This document shows, piece after piece, positions 19,457 to 32,223 of a stretch of DNA of 64,000 nucleotides (position 1 is the stretch's first letter; each line of letters starts with the position of its first letter). The translations under genes and the position numbers were made by a program. The notes beneath the pieces are model-generated. The model worked only from the letters and a program-made list of their open reading frames with translations, did not search any database and was not told the DNA's origin. The stretch is from Drosophila pseudoobscura (taxonomy: Eukaryota; Arthropoda; Insecta; Diptera; Drosophilidae), in NCBI RefSeq assembly GCF_009870125.1, contig NC_046679.1, positions 26,660,001-26,724,000 on the forward strand, given 5' to 3'.

Positions 19457-21063
19457 TTAGCAAATGCCAGCTTTCGGGAAGCAACCAGCATCGCCGGCGC
19501 CATTTCCACAGGGTCCTGCAAAAGATCAGTTTTAGTTAGCCAGATGAAAAGACACAAGCGCCTGCCGACTGACTCACCGCCACAACGCGAAAAGGCACCC
19601 GGGGGCCCATAGCTAAGCTTCTGGATGGTACACTTCTCAATGGGTCCGCTGGGGCGACAGTAGGAGGTGTAACGAGCCCAGGGCAACGGCTCCTTGGGCG
19701 GAAGGCAATTCGGCAAGTAGCTCAGCTTGTATGTAGTACAGTTCTCCACTGGTCCCTCGTTGCGGCAGAACCCGGCTCTGGGTACGACGGCCTCTGGCCG
19801 CGGGAAGCAAGTGACATCCACCGGCATGTACGACAGCTTGTTGACCGTGCAGCGTTCCATGGCGCCGCTGGGACGACAGAAGGCCGAGCTCGGCATAATG
19901 GGGGATCGGCGCACGTGCGGCTTCGGCACAAAGTCGTGCTTCTGGGTGGTCATGGCGTACATGGGCCCATCGAAGCGCAGTCCATTTTCCATGGGTCGAA
20001 TGGGCGCAGTGCGTTCAGCACAATTTGGCTGATAGGAGAGCTGAAGGAGAGCCAGTATTAGTATTACTATTCAAGCTGGAGACTAAAATATACCCACCTT
20101 TTGTATGGTGCATCGCTCCAGTGGGCCGGTGGGACGACAGAAGGTGTCCCTGGGCAGGATCGGCGTGGGCTTGGTGCGCGTGGCATCGACTGGCATGTAG
20201 CTAAGCTTGTAGACAGTGTTCCCGGCAGAGGGATCGTTGCCAAGGAAGCGTAAATTGGATACCGGCATCACCGGTGCAGTGCGTCCCGGATTGCAGTTGG
20301 GCATGTAGCTCAGGTTGTAGGTTGTGCAGATGTTCTGGTAGCGCGGTGGCACGCACCGGATCTTGTCCGCCCAGGGAGTGGGCTCCTTGGCCGGCAGGCA
20401 AACCGGCATGTACGACAGCTTCTGTATGGTGCAGCGCTCCAGCGGGCCGCTCGGCTTGCAGTAGTGCGATTCCTGGGGCACGGCCTTGGGCGGCGGATTC
20501 TGGCAGACGTCGATCGGCATGTACGACAGCTTCTGAATGGTGCAGCGCTCCATGGGAGCGGACGAGGTGCAGATGGCCCCGGCCGGCTTGATGGGCTCCC
20601 GCTTCGCCACACCCTTGGGCACGTAGTCGTGCTTCTGGGAGGTCATAGCGTAGATGGGTCCCTCGAAGCGTAGCCCGCTCTCCATGGGTCTGATCGGCCT
20701 GGTGCGCTGGCCCGGGCAGGGCGGCATAAACGACAGCTTCTGCACCGTACACTTCTCGAGTGGTGCGGTGCTGGTCCGGATCTGGGAGCACGGCAAGATT
20801 GGACGGGCTCGCAAGTTGTCCCCGCAGTTGCCGTAGTACGAGCGTCGGTAGATGGTGTCCGTATCTAGAGGCGCCGTCGAGCGCATGAAGTTGGAAACCG
20901 GCAGAATGGGTCTGACGCGCGCCGGCTGCTGGTAGCAGCAGCCGTTGTAGTCCCCGCAATCGCATGGCGGGCACGACGAATTGGGTGGACAGGGGGTGAA
21001 GTCGGTGGGCGCCTGGCAAGGATCGCACACGTTCGGGCAGTATGTGTTGCAGTCGCCCGACAT
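19457..21063 (-). CDS. SAXO/FAM154-like repeat protein (probable axonemal microtubule protein)
   Basis: Exons 20098-21063, 19578-20040 and 19457-19515 give 495 residues. The N terminus is Cys- and Pro-rich (CNTYCPNVCDPCQAP, SCPPCDCGDYNGCC). The rest is about a dozen repeats of roughly 30 residues with the pattern P-I-x-P-x-x-x-F/C-R-P-x-G-P-L-E-R-C-T-I-Q-K-L-S-Y-M-P. This layout (Cys-rich head, then periodic Mn-like modules) fits the SAXO/FAM154 proteins that bind and stabilise microtubules of cilia and sperm tails. A module containing YAMTSQKHDYVPK occurs once in exon 1 and again, as YAMTTQKHDFVPK, in exon 2, so a multi-module block was duplicated. Male-biased expression would be expected. 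Family assignment is by pattern only; a cuticle- or Cys-rich structural protein is less likely. Confidence 0.7.
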
Positions 21064-22128
21064 AGCAGTGGTCTGCTAAATCTGATTTGTTAAATGTGGC
21101 AGACAGCGGCGTAATCTCAGAACTTACAGCTTGTGTTGTTTATGTTGCACTACGTGGGACGGGGCACGGGGCTCGGGGCACGGGGCACTTGTCAAAGGAA
21201 TTAATTTTGCTTGCCCGAGCGGAGAACAGTTGCAGATCACACTTAAAACATTCGGAACGACTAAAAATTAATTTTGTTCAGATATTCACGACGAATATAT
21301 GTTACACACAGACTGGGGATACAGATAGTACTGAGAAAGAGTAGTACAGAGTGACGTTTGGGGGCCAGGCAACGTAGTGATTGGAAGTCGAACGAACAGA
21401 TGATTTCCAGGTTTGTATACATCGTTTATTTCAATATATTTCTTTCTTAGCGGGGATATGTGATATCCTGATACATCATAAGCGGGGCGGCACCCTCTAG
21501 GATATGCAATTGCGATTAGGAGAGATATAAGCAAAGGCATCCTTCGAGCACTTGAACGTAACGTAACAATACAATACATAGAATCAAAAAAAAGGGTTTG
21601 AACCATCAATTGGAATCGGTTAATGTGCCTAACTAAGCGTCTAACTAAACTCGATTTAAATAATTAAACATTAATAGACAATCACGTAAAATATAACTTA
21701 TTTACAATGTTTTTTTCCCCATTTCTTTGCTCTGTATGGGCATAGGGTGTATGTAGGGTACATAGGGATATATAGGCGGCTGGGCAAATACTTCAAATTC
21801 AATACGTAAACATCGATCGAATGCATGAATTCAACAAACAATTCCATTCGCGGGCTAAGCATAAAATCAATCCAAAGTTCAGTCCAGTGTATAAGCTGGA
21901 AATCCTTTGATCGGCTTAAACATAGTTCTCTGCTCTCTTATCTTATATCGTATCATGTAATGTGTTTCGGATATAGCAAAAATACAATTCTATAATTATA
22001 ATCTGTTTGTGTTTGTGTGTGTGTGTAAATGGTTCAGTTCGCTCCCCTTCGACACTATCGACATTTGTATCGTGTATACATTACATATATATCTAGGGTT
22101 TGTGGTTCGGGTTCGGGTTTTTGGTCCC
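21064..22128. other. Promoter/5' UTR of SAXO-like gene and 3' UTR of SH3 gene
   Basis: The left part is upstream of the SAXO-like start codon. The right part is probably the 3' UTR of the minus-strand SH3 gene: an AATAAA on the minus strand (TTTATT at 21425-21430) would give a UTR of about 700 bp. A (GT)n run lies near 22009-22026. No additional coding sequence is supported. Confidence 0.5.
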
Positions 22129-24134
22129 TTACAGCGTCGGCAGGTTGTCGGGCACTTGGTCCAGGAAATTGGCCGGAAACTGGCCCTGCCGTCCTCCCGC
22201 CTCGCCGAACAGCCACTCCTCGTTTATCCTATAAAGCACTGTGACCAGTTCGTTCTCCTGTTAAGCAAGGCAAAGGATGGATCGGGCTAGTAAGGTCATA
22301 CCCAGACAAAACAATTGCTATTCAATATTCTCACCTGCAATGGCAGATCTCCTTCGACCCCGCCGGGGAAGTGATATAAACAGAGCGCAGTGGGCTCATT
22401 ATTTTGGCTCTGGTGCTGTTGCGTCTGCTGCTGCTGTTGTTGCTGCTGAGGCGGCGCCTGTGCTTGTGGATGTGATTGTGAGACACCCGCACCCAGGGGC
22501 ACTTTGATGTCCACATAAGTGACCGGGAAAATACCCTCGCAGCCGGAGCGCGTGCGTCCGCGCATCCATTCAGGTGTGGGCTGATCCAGCAGATAGATTT
22601 TCTCGTTTTCCTGCAATAGCCGTGTCATTCAGTCAGAGAGGAGAAACATTCGGGACGTCCGTCCTCAAACACTTACCCTAAAGCTAAGATCGCCCTCTTC
22701 GACGCCGTCAAAGTCGTATAGGGCAATGGCGTATGGATTCACCTCCTCTTCGACGTAGCCCGAGCAGCCATTGCTGAGGGCCATGGCATCCACCCTGCCC
22801 GCAATCACGTCCAGCATCGAGATTCCTGCCGCTGCACTTCCCACAGAGGAGGGCAGTGGTGGCGGAGCCCCCTTGGGCATGGGCGGAGAGGGCGGATTGA
22901 AGGCTCCTCCGTAGCCGGGTGGCATTCCACCGACGAACGGCGGAGCCCTGGGAGCCTTCGGCTTCTGCGAAATCTTCGGCTTGATGATGGTGGGCATGGT
23001 CAGCGATTGTGTGGGCGGCAGCAGGCTCTTGCCGTTGCACAAAGGATTATCGGACGAGCGGACCTGATTGGATGTCTGGTACGTCTGACGCACCGCTGCC
23101 GCGCCAAAGCTGTCCACCCCGCCGCTGTGGCCGCCACTGTCCACCGCCTCCCAGGGATCGAGGGGACTCTGGGTGGCCGGTCGGGATAGTCGATGGTAGT
23201 CGTCCTCGAACCCGCTCTCCGGCTGCGAGACGCTGCCGTTGTGGGGCGAACTGAAGTTGCTATCCGAGCTGAAGCTGTCGACACTCACGCAGTCGCTGTT
23301 GGACTTTTGGGTGAAGGTGGGCGACGACGGCGGCGAGTCGAAGCTGATGAGCTGTCCATCAGCCGCAGCCGCATTGCTAGTCGTCTGTGAGTAGTAGGCG
23401 CTGCTGCTGCTGCTGCTGCTGCTCGTTATGGGGGCGGTGGTGGTGGCCGTGTTCCAAGCAGCATTCCAATCCGTGTTGCTGAACCCCCCACTGCCCGCCG
23501 CAGCTGCTGCTGCTGCTGTGGGTGCCGTCGTCCCGGCATGGCCGCTGCTCAGGCCGTAGACGCGACTCTGCACTACGGCCTTGGAAGCAGCAGCCGCTGC
23601 CGTGGACGATGTCTTCTTGCGGTGAAAGATGTTGGAGATGAGGCTGCCCCCGCCACCGGTCGACGTCGCCGATTGGCCTGTGGAGGCAATCTTCTGTCCA
23701 TTCACTTGCACCTGCACCTTCGGCGGCGGCGGTCGCGGCGGTGGCATCTTCCTGAAGTTGCCATTTCCATTGGCAGCAGCTCCGCCTCCTCCCCCTCCGA
23801 AGGGGTCGTCGTCCCAGTTGGTGGTTGGCGTGTACCGCGCCTGTGGGAACTTTCGTGTGATGCTGGAGCCCGTCTGCACCTCAAAGAGATTGTTGTTGTT
23901 GGATCTCTTGTGCTGCGCATTCAGCGACTGCTGCTGCTGCAGCGGCCCCCTGGGCGGCGGAGGGAGCTTGATGGTTAGCTTCTGGAGACTACCGCCGTGC
24001 GACTGCTGCTGCTGCTGCAGGTGCTGCTGCTGGAGCTGCAGACGCAGCTGATCCAGGCTGGCATTGGCTCCAGCCGCGGCGCTCTGGCCCCGTGATCCGG
24101 GCGGTGCTGGCGCCGGTCGCGATGGAATGGTCAT
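22129..24134 (-). CDS. Protein with two C-terminal SH3 domains and a long proline-rich region
   Basis: Exons 22677-24134, 22335-22610 and 22129-22257 give 620 residues; the first coding exon opens five bases before the ATG after an acceptor (TTTTGCAG), so a 5' non-coding exon exists upstream. Residues 1-460 are low complexity (Gln, Gly, Ala, Ser), with proline motifs KLPPPPRGP and MPPPRPPPPK and a short basic FHRKK segment. SH3-1 (about 466-530) starts YAIALYDFDGVEEGDLSF and ends EGIFPVTYVDI. SH3-2 (about 560-618) starts TALCLYHFPGGVEGDLPL and ends GQFPANFLDQV. Both are cut by an intron at the same place after the acidic loop, so they arose by duplication. Paired C-terminal SH3 domains after a disordered Pro-rich region recall endocytic and cytoskeletal adaptors such as SH3D19; no Drosophila name is assigned. 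Confidence 0.8.
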
Positions 24135-24139
24135 GTCGC

Positions 24140-27100
24140 CTGCAAAATAAAACAACCAAAAAACAAATGAGTTCTCTTTCCTTTCAAGTACTACTGGCGG
24201 GTGCTGGAGGGAATCGTAGGGCCTCACACCTGGGACTCTAGCCGGCTCCACGAGTCTCCGCGGGACTATTATACTTAACAATTTTCTCAAATAGATCCGA
24301 AAATATTTAAACATTTTTTTGATGTTTGCTTTGTTTTTTGGGGCAACTTAAGGATGAAAACGAATGTAACGTCTCTTGGTGAGGCATGAATGGTATGCAA
24401 AAAGTTTACTATACGGGAAAAAGCCATCTCAGAAGTCTATCTTGACCCTTCGGGATTTATGTGTATAAGTACATACATATATCTGAGTCGGTGTCGCCCC
24501 ATGGCCTGCTGTTCTATGCCGTGCACCTGGGTATGTACATTCGTAGTGTTTACAAAACAAGATAAGAATTTCGGCCAAGAGCCACAGCCCGATAACAGGG
24601 GAATTATGGCCAAGACCCGTAGATAAAATAGCTTCAGGCATAGAGATAACCCCCAAGTGGAACCATTAGAACCGGGCGGGAATCGAGTGATTCATTCGCA
24701 GTCTATGGGCACGGCTGGAAATCAGATTCAATGGGAACTATCATAAAAGAGGGCTCCCTCTTTCGCGAAATGCCATAGTAATAAAAAGCCATCCATCGAC
24801 AGGCAACGGCCATGACATCGAAGAAGCAGAAGGACGCTTTTTGTTTATGTTTTTCGTTCGCAGCATTAACGTCACGTTACGTCACGGCATCCCATTAAGG
24901 AAGAGATCCTCATCCCCATTCCCATTTCCATTCCCATTCTGGTGCAAATGCACGCCCTCAAACCACAAACCAAATGCTTTTTCTGCTTTCTGCTAATTAT
25001 TTGGATTTTGGTTCGACTTTTGTAAACAAGGGGGCATCTGTGATATCAGAGAGGGGAGCAGAGAGTGGAAACAAATGCCCAAATTAACCCGAAATGTTGC
25101 AGTAGCTGCCTAGTGCCTCGTGCTTCATGCCCCACTTGCGACAGACGTCTCTCGGTGCGGGTCGGTGCCCGGTACATTACGGAACCGTATCCGAGCGCCT
25201 CTACAGCATCTCTGAGAGAGAGAGTGAGAGGAGCGCACAATAACGGGGGGGAAACACTGGGCTTGGGGCACAATGTTGGATTGATAAGAAGAGCCGCCCG
25301 CTGTAGGGAATAACAAAATACAAATAATATTATTCTTATCGGAATATTTTACGTCGCAAAAAAAGTATTGGGCCTCCCTCCCTCCCCCTCCATAAGCTGG
25401 ATACAATTTTGGAATGTTTCATTCATTAGAAATACATTCAGAGGAATAGATAAATAGTGGCGGCGTCATTTGGAGAGAATTCCCCAAAGCGCATTCCACC
25501 AGAATGGATTATGGATTCTACGCAATTTGGTATCCGCCTCTCAGGGCTGGACCGTGATCGGGGGGGTGTATTCTATTACGTGTGGGCTGTATTTTTTACA
25601 CATGGCAGCCAAGTAACGTGTTTCATTTCCGCATATGTTAAGCGACAGTTGCTGCAAATTCAAATTCATTTATGAGAACAAAGATAAACAGATCTAAAAC
25701 TTTCAAACTTTCATCCGAGTTCATAAACAAAACAATGAATGCATGCGAAATTCATGTAAATTTCTCGTTTCTTCCAACTAACAGCTCAAAATCAACAATC
25801 AATAGCGAGAAAAGAATAGAATACGAAAGTAAACCTAGATTTGTGTTAGAGAGTGTTGTTTCACTGAGGAAACAAACGGAACGAACGGAATGGCTGAGTG
25901 AATGAATGACTGATTGTGACGCTAATCGCCGACACGTTGCCGCCCGTTGCCCCTTACCCGTTACTCGTTCAGACCAAAGCGGAGAGCTGCGAACAAACAG
26001 TTACAGTTGCAATCTAATTAAAATCACCTTCAGAAGGTGCTGATGATGGAAGGCAGGGTGGCAGGGTGGCAGGGAGGTAGAGCGGTAAAGGTACTGCCTG
26101 CCCACCCACTCATACACCCCATCCCATACAGGCACGTCCACTCGTACAGTGGAATTGTTGGGATTCTGAATGCCAATTTAATCATTTGCAGGCCCACTCC
26201 CCCACCTCCAACGCTGTGAAGAGCAGACCAATCCTAAACAGACCCCAAACGAATACAGGGAAGAACTCTTGCGGCGGAATTTCACGTACGTAACCCTGTG
26301 TAACGTGTAACGTGGAGCGTGTGTGTGTGTGTGTGTCCTTCCCCCCGTAGCATTTGGCGTCAGTAAAATTGATCAAATAATCGCCTCTAATCGGTGATGT
26401 TTGGCGAGAAATGAAATCAAAATAGAGATGGAAATGGCATGCTCTACAATCCCATATTTCTAATCATTATGAATCAATTCGAATGTACATAATATATAAA
26501 GTGGTCATTCGCATATTTTGCCACACGTTTCCAATAGAGAAAGGGGATTTTATTGAGCTGATGATGAGATCAGAGTCACCATCTCTTCGCTCTCCTCTCT
26601 GTTTTTTCTTTATTCCATCAGCTCCTCCTCCTCTTCGTTGTGGAGTGTTCTACAGCTTGCAGATCTCTTGTGCTACAGTAGTATAACAAGAAGACGAGCT
26701 GTGCTACAGTAGTATAAGAGCTTTATTAAAAGCTGCAGGGCAGGGCAGGGCAGGGAGCTTGTAATGAAGCCTATTCTTCGCAATGTTTTTGGTTTCGTTT
26801 CGTTGATAAGAGGAGGTTTGAGTCAATGCCAGCAACCGGTTTTCCCCAGAGGGTCGGGGGGGAGTTAGCGGCTAGTGGGAAGTCGGAGGTCACTGCCAAA
26901 TACTACTATTTATGAGAAGAGAACGGTTGTCTGTGAAAATGCAGCTTGCTTGCTAATTGCTTTGCTTGTTTCCCCCCCAACAATACGAGTAGATATGGGC
27001 AACCGATTTCGAGTGAAAATATTGTTGGATGGGCTTTAAAACATGTGGGTGTTTGGGTGATTCACTGTGTGGTTTTATGAGAAGCATTTGACTCTCGATC

Positions 27101-30100
27101 TAACACAACTTCGAATCCATCATCAAATCGGCTTGACCGCACGTTCCGAGCAGCTTCTCACGAAGAAGTGGGGAGAAGATGGCAGTTGGCAGTGGAAGAT
27201 GGAAAGCAGAACAAAAGAAAGTGACAAAGAGACGTCCGTGTCTGTGTGTGTGTGTGTGTGCATGTGTGTGGGGTGGAGCTGATGGCTGATATGCCCTCCC
27301 TCTCGCTCTTCCCCTTCCCCACGATCAAAGTGAGAGCAAAGCCTCAACAGCGACTGCGACAGCGGACAGACGATATTAATAATCGAATGAAACGGAATGA
27401 AAAGAAAAGAAAACGAAATGAGATGATGGCTTGAAAATTGCATTTGAAATACCGATTTCCATGCTCCATTTTAATTAATTTACTTTGTACGCTTCTGCGC
27501 TATGCTTTCTGCGGTTCTCCCCCCCACGATCCGCCCATCTCCAAGCAATTCCGTTGCTAGCTCGAGATTTTCATAGACTCGCACCGTCTGGGACGACCTT
27601 GAAGGCTTTTATTTTCGTTACAAAGATAACAAGACAGAAGCTATATATGCAGTAAATATTGCGACTATAGGATACCTACCAACATATGTACATATGTACA
27701 TATGTATCTATTTTTGCGGTGCATGCCAAACAAAGGTGAAACCACTTTAATGGGTTCCAATAGCTCTTGAAGTCTCTGTGATCCGACGCCCAGGGATATG
27801 AATGGACTGGACCCCGCACTAGACCACAATCACACATAATGGCCATACAAAGGGTCGTTCCATTGACCCCCCCTTGACCAAAGGTAACCTCTTACACGCT
27901 AGAGGAGCGGCTGGCTCGCCGATGCCCTCATCTGGCGTAAAAATAGCAAACGGGAGCGGAAAACCACATCAGAAGCGCCCAACGCCACAGCGCCACATCA
28001 ATAACAACTTGAAGGCGACAGACGGCAGACAACGGACCACGGACGGACGGACGGACGGACGGACGGACGGACGGACGGACGGACGGACGGACGGACGGGC
28101 GGACGAAGGCACGGCGTAGCGCCGATGAAACCAATTGAATTTAATGCCACGGAATAAAAAGTTAAATGAACCTCAGTATGAAAAACACGCCTCAATTTCT
28201 GGCGATCGGTTCGACCTGCCGCCGAATAAAGAACATAGACACATACATATGTACATATATATGTATGATGGAAAGTGGCTGGATGGAACGTGCCCCAAAG
28301 AGATGATGAGATGCCACGAGACGATGATGCATTTGTGCAATTAAAGCAAATTACAAAGAGAACAAAAACCGAAATCATTCACTTTACGTAAAGTCTTTGA
28401 CTTGAGCGTACGATTATGTTGGGAACCAGAGATAAAGAATAAATGAGGGGGAAAGAAAGAATAAGCGATATATATGGAGATGGAAACAGAGCCCAGCTTT
28501 GTGTGTGGCTTTGGGGTTAAGGTTCCATTGAGTTAAAGATCTATTAATTAGTGAAAATGAGTGGGCAGAGGGTTAAAGATTTCGATTTAAATTTCAGTAA
28601 ACGAACTTCCCGAATGATAACCGAAGACTATATAGACACAGCTTGAATGTGGCGTCACAACAAACGAGTAATAAATATTTATCATCAAATTTATCATCAT
28701 ATTTATCATCAAATATGATCATCAAATTTAGCGTTCAACGCAAGCGGCCAAAACGAAACACTTTGCTACGCTCCCCCCCCTGGCCCGGACCTTGTCTTGT
28801 ACTTCCCGAAACGGTGAAACATAATCCAAAACCAATACACAGGCAAATAGTTATATGGGCTTTGCGTAGGGAAGACTTTAAAACGAGTCGAAACAAGCAC
28901 TGAGAGAGAACTGGTTTGAATTTAAATTTTTAGTAAGCTTTTGTGTTTTTTTCATGAAGATGAAGAGTCCCAGTCACAGTCCCTTCCCTATAAGGGAGCA
29001 CGGGTCACAGCCACAGCCACAGCCACGTAAGGGTCAGGACCATCCACTTTTTAGCGACGACAGCGACGTTCGAGAAACGGATGGTCCTCGAAAGCGAGCA
29101 GATCTGGTGAAGACCCCACCTAATATGTAATTTCGCCATGGTCTAGTGTCTAGAGTGTCTACAGCTTCGGCTCGAAGCTGGCCCAATCCTTCTTTTCCTT
29201 TCCACCTTTTGTCATATATGTACGTATACATGTACGTACATATGCCCCGCTTAGAACGAGAGGGAATGGAGGAGGATGAAAAAGCCGTTGGAGAGGTGAA
29301 ATCAAAATTGGCAAAATCATCCGCACCATTCGGCATTGTCAGCACGTTTCTCGGTGCGGTGCCGTCGTGCTTATGGTTATTCTCTGTTGTTTTTTTCCAG
29401 CGCATGCAATTCATTCTATAACTTATTTGCATGCATTCGTATATGCAAGTACATAGTACTATATGACTAAGTATATGCATGCATTTGTAGTGGATACACA
29501 AATACACATTTGTGTATGTACTTATTTCTTGCAGTAGCGAATTCTAAGCAAACAATGCGATCTAAAATTGCACGTTCGACTACAAAAAACTATTATACGG
29601 GGAGCTGCTGCATCAGCGAGTGCGAGCTCCCTCTCTCTCTCTCTCACTCTCTCTGTGATGCGTGGCGTGCCATGTGGGGGGGGACATTTGACGAATGTGG
29701 GTCAAAGTTGAATACAATCAAAGCTTGAAGTTTACGCACTAGAATGTGTGTCCAACGGGCCAGTATATAGTAAGTGCACTTGACAGGTGCATTCCAGAAC
29801 GCTCAGAGAAGAATGTTCTTTTGAAGGTAGTTTGTAGTTTGTTTCGCTAGAGCGAGCCAGCTGGAGAGTGCACATATCCACTCCACCCTCCCCTCCCTCT
29901 CTCCCTGAGCGCAATACCATATCCCATGTTCTGTGATAAAGGCTTCTCAAGCCGTTTCCTGTTTTGAACAAGCAGTCGGGGATCGCAGAAGCATTTCAGA
30001 TATTGTACCACATACGTACGAGTGCATACTCTTTGAAGAACTTTATCTCCGAAACGAAACAGTGGCGCAGCGAGGCGATGCGAGGGATGGACGCCATGTG

Positions 30101-31463
30101 CCGATCGGATGGAGTCGGTGGCATGGAAAGTGAGGCAAAACAGTAAAAGCAAGACACACCTGCTGCGCCTGAAAGTGACAACACGAAAATGAAATTCCTT
30201 CGGCATTGCATTGCGCAAAGTGTGTGGGAAAGAGTGTGGAAAAGGGTGCCTTGTGCTATAAGGAAGAGCTTCAGGCAAACAAGTGCACGACAAAGATGGA
30301 GCGATTAAATACATATGTATATATGTATGAGTGCATGCACGCATATGTGTATGCATGTACATTTCTCATCCATAAATGTCACTGAATTCCTTATCGCTGA
30401 GGCGTGAACAAACAGTCGGTAGCTAACGTAGCATATCGGGTTTATGCAACAACTGAAAGTCTCTTCTCGTATTACCAACCCCACGAATAACACAGCAGCC
30501 CAGGCAACCAGGCAAACATTTAATTAATTAACAAATACGACCTTGACTGTAATTTCAATTAAGCAAATAGCCTGAATAGATCGCTGGATACCTATATGAT
30601 GTACATATATGATATAAAGTGGGGGTGCGTGCGAGTGTTGGCCAAGTTAAGAGGGTGCAGGGTGCACCAATGTCAATGCAGAGCGGGTAACTAACCTTTT
30701 GACGATCCGCACAGATGACTTTGATGTGTCCCTCTTTGGTTGATGCTCTCCAAATGATGTGTTGCTGGGGATCAACGAACAAGAGCGAAAGACCAGGCCA
30801 GGCCCAATCTTCCAGTCCAGTTTTAGCCCAGGCCAAAAATGACTAATGCCTGTGCTCACGCACAAACGCACACACGAACAACAGTAACAAACGCACACAC
30901 TGACAGCACACAGTGTCCAAGCTTATTTGAACGGCATCAACTTTGCACTTTTTACCGCGCGCGCCTTCTGTCTTTCCCTCTCGCTCTGCCTCGACGGCTT
31001 TCAAGGTAGTTAACGAGAGGTGGTGTGTGTGTGCGAGTATGACAACAACAACGTCAGCCAAATAACAGCAGCTGCAAATCCAGGAGCAGGGGCCCAAAAA
31101 CCGTTGTAGGAAGTGCAGCCTGCGACGCAGCTGCAACTGTGACAATTGTCTGTCTGCCTTTGTATCTGCCTTTTTTCCTCCGTAGTAGACGGGCGCGGAT
31201 TGCAAAATATGTAACTTTTGCTTAATACTTTTGTTTAATTACACGCACGCACACACACCACGGCACACATTCCCTCATCAGAGAGGCAACAAAAGCGAAA
31301 TCTTTGTACCGACTTGTTCTCTGGGACCCAACACTCTGCCGCGCAACTGGGGAATACAGCACCAATGCACTGAGTAGTTCTACACTTTTTTTATTGTTAA
31401 ATATTCTTTCAAATGGGCGTTCCAACGCAATTTTTGTTAAAATTTTTTCTCCGCGCTTACCAC
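24140..31463. other. 7.3-kb region without a recognised coding gene; probably upstream intron(s)/5' UTR of the SH3 gene
   Basis: No ORF here shows codon structure or a domain I recognise. The upstream acceptor of the SH3 gene and the minus-strand promoter signature at 31464 suggest that this is mainly its first intron. Low-complexity tracts include a GGGCAGGGCA run near 26738, GT/TG near 26320 and 27240, ACATATGT repeats near 27680, an ACGG tetranucleotide array at 28040-28104, CCACAG repeats near 29005 and CT repeats at 29631-29652. No tRNA or other RNA gene was found. Confidence 0.5.
28040..28104. repeat. (ACGG)n microsatellite
   Basis: About 15 nearly perfect tandem copies of a GGAC/ACGG tetranucleotide. 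It creates meaningless ORFs on both strands (TDGRTDGR or SVRPSVRP). Confidence 0.95.
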
Positions 31464-31487
31464 CAGTGTGACCGCGGACTTATCGAT
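31464..31487 (-). promoter_or_regulatory. Core-promoter signature: Motif 1 plus DRE
   Basis: On the minus strand CGGTCACACTG (31464-31474) matches the Drosophila Motif 1 consensus YGGTCACACTR exactly, and TATCGAT (31481-31487) matches seven bases of the DRE. The pairing is typical of TATA-less housekeeping promoters and predicts a leftward start near 31,450. The only known coding gene in that direction is the SH3 gene, 7.3 kb away. ATATACCG words follow on the right (31493-31560). Confidence 0.55.
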
Positions 31488-31587
31488 CAAATATACCGTG
31501 CGACCCTCAGAAATATACCGAAACAGACCATCTCATTTAAAAAATATACCGTAAATATACTGACAAGTTAAAGTTATATTTTACATA

Positions 31588-31760
31588 TTCCTCGTTTTTG
31601 ATCTTCCGTGGAGTATTCTCAGCTATATAGAACATTTAGCCATGCCCACATAATTTTATCCGAATAATGAATCACTTTTCTACTTTACTGGTTTATTCTA
31701 AATACTTGCGTTTTTTGGATATCTATATAACTTGAAAATGAAATTTAATAGATTGATGAA
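31588..31760 (+). repeat. AT-rich dispersed repeat, isolated left copy
   Basis: Contains ACATTTAGCCATGCCCACAT and TTTTATCCGAATAATGAATC, followed by a TACTTGCGTTTTTTGGAT segment. Near-identical text, in the same orientation, recurs at 35790-35930 and in further copies up to 37575, on the other side of the THAP and Nup93 genes. The family is not identified; it has no coding capacity. Confidence 0.75.
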
Positions 31761-32223
31761 ATTGACAAAATATACCATTATATATCGTATATCGAACTTA
31801 ACCCACTTAACACCCTCTTTTTAAACAGTTCAAAAACTTCAGGAAAATGGCGGAAAATATTACTGATTTTAAATAATTTTTGGAGATCCATGTCATCTTT
31901 CCGCTGAACTTAAAGACAACCACGATATCTTTCACCTGAACTGGTCTAAAATTATGAAACCTTTATTACGTCTGGCAAAAAATGGATAAATTTCGGTTGA
32001 ACAAAAAACAATTTGAAATAAATATTTAATGTTCTTAGACGCTTGATGCACTGAATGCTGTCCAAATAGCACTTGTCGTAGCACTTCCAATCGAGTTTCC
32101 AGCTATTATATGAAATGGAGTGCATGGAAAAGGACCAAATTTAAAGACAAGCTTAGAAACGGCTTACAACACTTGTTGCTTTCTCCATTTCACTTCAAGG
32201 TCACATAAAAAAAAAACAAAAAA
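31761..32223. other. Upstream region of the THAP gene
   Basis: AT-rich, with TATACCATTATATATCGTAT near 31770 (related to the repeat copy on its left) and a run of A just before the start codon. I see no distinct promoter motif. Confidence 0.45.

Noticed and set aside
20201-21028. A 275-residue ORF in another frame of the SAXO-like gene
   Set aside because: It is a shifted reading of the regular repeats; the frame with the KLSYMP modules and correct splice phases is the coding one.
27928-28134. ORFs encoding SVRPSVRP or TDGRTDGR repeats
   Set aside because: They are translations of the ACGG microsatellite; all frames of a tetranucleotide repeat stay open.
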